From contig CAZSXR010000002.1 in assembly GCA_964611335.1 (NCBI GenBank), positions 434,001 through 498,000 on the forward strand: DNA of 64,000 nt, given 5' to 3'. The position numbers and the translations under genes were made by a program. Below, one piece after another: positions 61,879 to 64,000 of the stretch. How positions within the stretch are numbered: position 1 is the first letter of the stretch; each line of letters starts with the position of its first letter. This stretch comes from BOG-1112 sp964611335 (GTDB taxonomy: Bacteria > Bdellovibrionota_B > Oligoflexia > Oligoflexales > Bog-1112). The notes under the pieces are model-generated. The model saw nothing but the letters and a program-made list of their open reading frames with translations, did no database searches and had not been told where the DNA came from.

Positions 61879-61911
61879 CCGTAAAAGTTCCCTCAGTGGG
61901 AATTTTTACGG
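61879..61911 (+). ncRNA. 14-bp hairpin inside the TnpB tail (possible omega-RNA remnant)
   Basis: CCGTAAAAGTTCCC (61879-61892) pairs with GGGAATTTTTACGG (61898-61911), loop TCAGT, with a single G-U-type pair. In intact IS200/IS605 elements the 3' end of tnpB and the following RE form the omega-RNA, which is structured; this hairpin lies in the corresponding place. Whether it is transcribed is unknown. Confidence 0.45.
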
Positions 61912-61961
61912 CAAAAACCAAGCCATTTTTTCTCCTTGGCTGTCATCGCTGAATCAAGAAT

Positions 61962-61981
61962 CCTCCACGTTTACGTGGAGG
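61962..61981 (+). mobile_element. IS200/IS605-type right-end hairpin
   Basis: CCTCCACG-TTTA-CGTGGAGG is an 8-bp perfect stem (9 bp if the loop T-A pairs), followed by GTGGTTCAAC. A subterminal imperfect palindrome followed by such a TTCAA-like end is the right-end structure recognised by Y1 transposases. It directly follows the TnpB SLNQES tail, so it marks the right end of the remnant. Confidence 0.65.
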
Positions 61982-62107
61982 TGGTTCAACAGTCAAATAA
62001 GACCTCTTCACTTACATTACGAAGCTGCCCCTTCTCAGAACTATAGGTACTTAATTTTTTGTGGGACGTGGTCATGTCTAAAATCTCCGAGCTAAATTCA
62101 TTCTTAT

Positions 62108-62123
62108 TTCTACCATGGTAGAA
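62108..62123. repeat. 16-bp perfect palindrome TTCTACCATGGTAGAA
   Basis: Fully symmetric. The half-site GGTAGAA recurs at about 62145-62151, and both lie in the gap between the IS remnant and the DUF4360-like gene (62096-62202). It may be an operator or a leftover of the mobile element. The rest of the 613-base stretch 61590-62202 contains the terminator, remnant and hairpins listed above and no intact gene. Confidence 0.4.
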
Positions 62124-62202
62124 TAGAGGTAGGGTTAAAATGCGTGGTAGAAGGGTGTGTTACTCAGGAAGAAGGTGTACTTATTCTTCCTATTTCGTTA
62201 AC

Positions 62203-62835
62203 TTACAAGCAAGTCTCAAGGTCAATGAAGAAGCGAACTTGGTTCTTACTATGCTTCATTTCTACTTTTTCTTGGAACGAATTTCTATGGTTTTCAAAAG
62301 TAAAGTCTGCACCTAAAATTTTGGGCATTCCACACTCGGAGTTTTTGAGAATTTTTTTCCCCTCTTCATGGGGAATTAAACGCATTTCTATTGCCTCTTC
62401 TTTTACAGCTTTCGAACTGTCAAAATGCCGCTCCCACTCTCCTAAACTACCGTTAGCGCTGACTAAGCGAGAATGAATTTCGGAATGAACCCCTTTATCT
62501 TGTCGGACATTGAAATCACTGTTGACTTCTACTGATTTCAAGCGTGTGTTAGGAGGTACTTGAAACGCAAAACGTAGAGCGCATTCTCTTGCAAAATCTT
62601 GATTTTGTTTTTGTATAGGCTTGTCCCCTGAAAGACTATAGGAACCCATATCAAATTGAACTTCTATGCGTTGTGGATTTTTACTATCGGGCAAGACTAA
62701 GATTTTCATATCTCCTGAATTTGCATCTCCTCTACATCCTGAGCCTAATGCCATCCAATCACTCACGACAGTTGCAGGATTCGCTGCAAATAAAAAAGTC
62801 GAGGGGAGTAGAAGGAAGATAAAAACCCAACGCAT
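62203..62835 (-). CDS. exported DUF4360-like protein
   Basis: 210 residues. The signal peptide is MRWVFIFLLLPSTFLFAA. The mature part begins with DWMALGSGCRGDA and has paired Cys (ECALRFAFQVPPN, NSECGMP), the arrangement of DUF4360: a GSGC start, C-x-L, PPN and a late Cys. Secreted or periplasmic, function unknown. Only 23 bases separate it from its paralogue upstream, so they are one operon. Confidence 0.7.
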   Translation of the reverse strand: MRWVFIFLLLPSTFLFAANPATVVSDWMALGSGCRGDANSGDMKILVLPDSKNPQRIEVQFDMGSYSLSGDKPIQKQNQDFARECALRFAFQVPPNTRLKSVEVNSDFNVRQDKGVHSEIHSRLVSANGSLGEWERHFDSSKAVKEEAIEMRLIPHEEGKKILKNSECGMPKILGADFTFENHRNSFQEKVEMKHSKNQVRFFIDLETCL

Positions 62836-62858
62836 AGAAAATCCTTTTCAAAGTTTCT

Positions 62859-63476
62859 TTAGTTACAAAGATAAGCATCACCTACAGCATCAAAACGAAT
62901 ATCATGTCCATCGATAGAAATTTTAAGATCTTTTGCAGCTGTAGATCGTCGACCTGTAACAGTCAGGTTAGCTTTGAAGTTTCCAATATATGATCTAGCC
63001 TGACACCATTCTGGATTCACACGCCAATAACCAACATCTTTCATTTGTGCTGAAGGAACATTGTAAGGATTAAGTCCAGGCGTTGGAATTGCTCTAGACA
63101 TATTACCTGCTTTCTGCCCGTAGAATTCAGTATAAGCTAAAATTTGACCGGATGTGGAATCTGTTCTTGTGTAACCATAAGTAATAGTCTGCTCGAGTTT
63201 ACCAAGATAGTAACCTGCTTGAACTTTCGTAGGGATAACAATACGACAAGTTTTTTTCGCAGTAAGACCATTAGTGGAATCCCCACCATTCATTTCAACA
63301 CCAAGTCCTGAGAAAATAACGGATACCTCATTCCCTGCACTGATGAACCGGACCTCACCAGGTCCGCAACCATTACCCAAACCTGCAGCTTGGTTGTTGT
63401 AGTTCCACTGAATGACACTTTGCGCAAATGCAGGAGCCGCTACAAAGATACCAATAAGACAGGATGCCAATTTCAT
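62859..63476 (-). CDS. exported DUF4360-like protein
   Basis: 205 residues. Signal peptide MKLASCLIGIFVAAPAFAQ, strong Shine-Dalgarno AGGAGA four bases upstream. GLGNGCGPGEVRFISAGNEVSVIFSGLGVEM is the DUF4360-type start, TAKKTCRIVIP the second Cys block, and WCQARSYIG a third. Beta-rich, secreted. It is the first gene of the pair. Confidence 0.75.
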   Translation of the reverse strand: MKLASCLIGIFVAAPAFAQSVIQWNYNNQAAGLGNGCGPGEVRFISAGNEVSVIFSGLGVEMNGGDSTNGLTAKKTCRIVIPTKVQAGYYLGKLEQTITYGYTRTDSTSGQILAYTEFYGQKAGNMSRAIPTPGLNPYNVPSAQMKDVGYWRVNPEWCQARSYIGNFKANLTVTGRRSTAAKDLKISIDGHDIRFDAVGDAYLCN

Positions 63477-63510
63477 ACATTTCTCCTAATTAAAAATTAA
63501 TCCTGAGATA

Positions 63511-63540
63511 ATTATCATATTAAATTTTATTTAAATACAA
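63511..63540 (-). promoter_or_regulatory. probable promoter of the DUF4360-like pair
   Basis: On the minus strand, TTGTAT (63535-63540) and GATAAT (63511-63516, five of six to TATAAT) are 18 bases apart. The transcript would start about 30 bases before the ATG at 63476, in an AT-rich stretch. It is the best match in the 197-base gap. Confidence 0.5.
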
Positions 63541-63673
63541 TGCGCATTTTTGACGTTAGTCGTTTTGACATACTTTGTGCTGAAAAATGAAATAATATTG
63601 AAGTTTTTCAGATCAGTGGAAGGGAAGAAGCAATATATTTCAAACAAACGTTTTCTTGTAATTAAAATAGAAT

Positions 63674-64000
63674 TTATTTTGAATAGTTTGCGAGATCTAT
63701 AAACTCTTTTGATTTTTGTGCGGCTAACCACAACCACTTCTTTTTATCTGCATTTTCGATACGAGATAGAATTTGTGGACCTTCTGCAAGCAACTCTTTT
63801 TTAAGTTTTGCAAATTTGCGCGCAAGAACCTCAGTTTTTGCTTGATAGCGAAAGACATCTAACTCTAAAAAAGCCTTTTCATGATGAGGTATCTTTATTT
63901 GTTCTATATTCAAAACTCTTTTTGGCATTTTCATCGAAGGGATCGATCCCGATTTGAAGTGCAAAATAAGAAAGTTATCTTGAACATAACTCTTATCTAC
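63674..64000 (-). CDS. hypothetical protein, 5' end cut by the window
   Basis: The frame is open from its stop at 63674 all the way to 64000 (109 codons), so the start is probably beyond the window, although internal TTG (63964) and ATG (63934, 63928) codons exist. The visible part is charged and helical (AKTEVLARKFAKLKKELLAEGPQILSRI and NADKKKWLWLAAQKSKEFIDLANYSK), resembling no family I recognise. Confidence 0.55.
   Translation of the reverse strand, partial: VDKSYVQDNFLILHFKSGSIPSMKMPKRVLNIEQIKIPHHEKAFLELDVFRYQAKTEVLARKFAKLKKELLAEGPQILSRIENADKKKWLWLAAQKSKEFIDLANYSK

Larger units (their letters stand above)
61805..62095 (+). pseudogene. C-terminal remnant of an IS200/IS605-family TnpB
   Basis: An open stretch from 61805 (after an in-frame TGA at 61802) to 62095 encodes the recognisable TnpB end: TTAGTAESYACGDDV, then a run ending SLNQESSTFTWRWF. 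TAGT-x-ACGDD followed by SLNQES is the characteristic C-terminal zinc/omega-RNA overlap end of TnpB proteins. No catalytic D-E-D part is present upstream, so only a fragment of about 65 codons remains. It includes the hairpins at 61879-61911 and 61962-61981. Confidence 0.7.

Noticed and set aside
1..64000. CRISPR arrays, rRNA operons, phage or integrase genes
   Set aside because: No regularly spaced direct repeats, no rRNA-like sequence and no integrase or phage structural gene was found.

Overview
The window is one compact, AT-rich bacterial chromosome segment. Most neighbouring genes overlap or are separated by a few bases, and TTG or GTG starts are common. Gram-negative traits are clear: a beta-barrel outer-membrane protein, lipoproteins, and an EptA/LtaS-fold membrane enzyme pair. 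Menaquinone is apparently made by the futalosine route (mqnC and an mqnP-like prenyltransferase). Heme A genes point to aerobic respiration. Together with a DUF4360 pair and degenerate NtrC-type regulation, this fits a deltaproteobacterial or Bdellovibrionota/Oligoflexia-type organism. That placement is an inference from gene content only, and I cannot name a species.

Layout. 1-11742 (minus strand): the S10-spc-alpha ribosomal supercluster, rpsJ through rpsK (cut by the window edge), with secY, adk, infA and rpmJ. rplX (uL24) is cleanly missing between rplN and rplE. The 5' leader of rpsJ can fold into a three-way junction. 12118-20204 (plus): a four-gene envelope operon with two membrane-anchored sulfatase-fold enzymes that carry Thr at the nucleophile position, an outer-membrane barrel and a large exported protein of unknown function. 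20197-30243: an RluA-type pseudouridine synthase, queG, tRNA-Thr, aroE, ribF, a deacetylase plus two glycosyltransferases, a PD40-like lipoprotein, holA and an exported propeller-like protein. 30406-32888: ctaA-ctaB flanked by two unannotated one-helix mini-ORFs, then a NifU-like scaffold gene. 32885-37886: map, a solute-binding protein, a GHMP kinase and a group of degenerate regulators.

38065-46217: trxA-rnhB-yraN, rplS (inverted), the chain mqnC-methylmalonyl-CoA mutase-meaB, a TPR lipoprotein and mqnP. 46214-52843: a CDF transporter, several conserved unknowns, rhomboid protease, hutH, rpe and def. 52869-60820: lon, grpE, a Fis-type gene, dnaB-rplI-rpsF (without rpsR), pth, an L25-like gene and prs. 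60883-64000: tRNA-Gln, a DUF1844 gene, tRNA-Leu, a decayed IS200/IS605 (TnpB) remnant with conserved RNA-like hairpins, a DUF4360-like gene pair and a gene running off the window.

Most genes are housekeeping. The parts that look least described are the Thr-type phosphotransferase/porin/exported-protein operon, the S10 leader fold, the absences of rplX and rpsR, the pseudo-receiver/pseudo-NtrC group and the small membrane ORFs around ctaAB.
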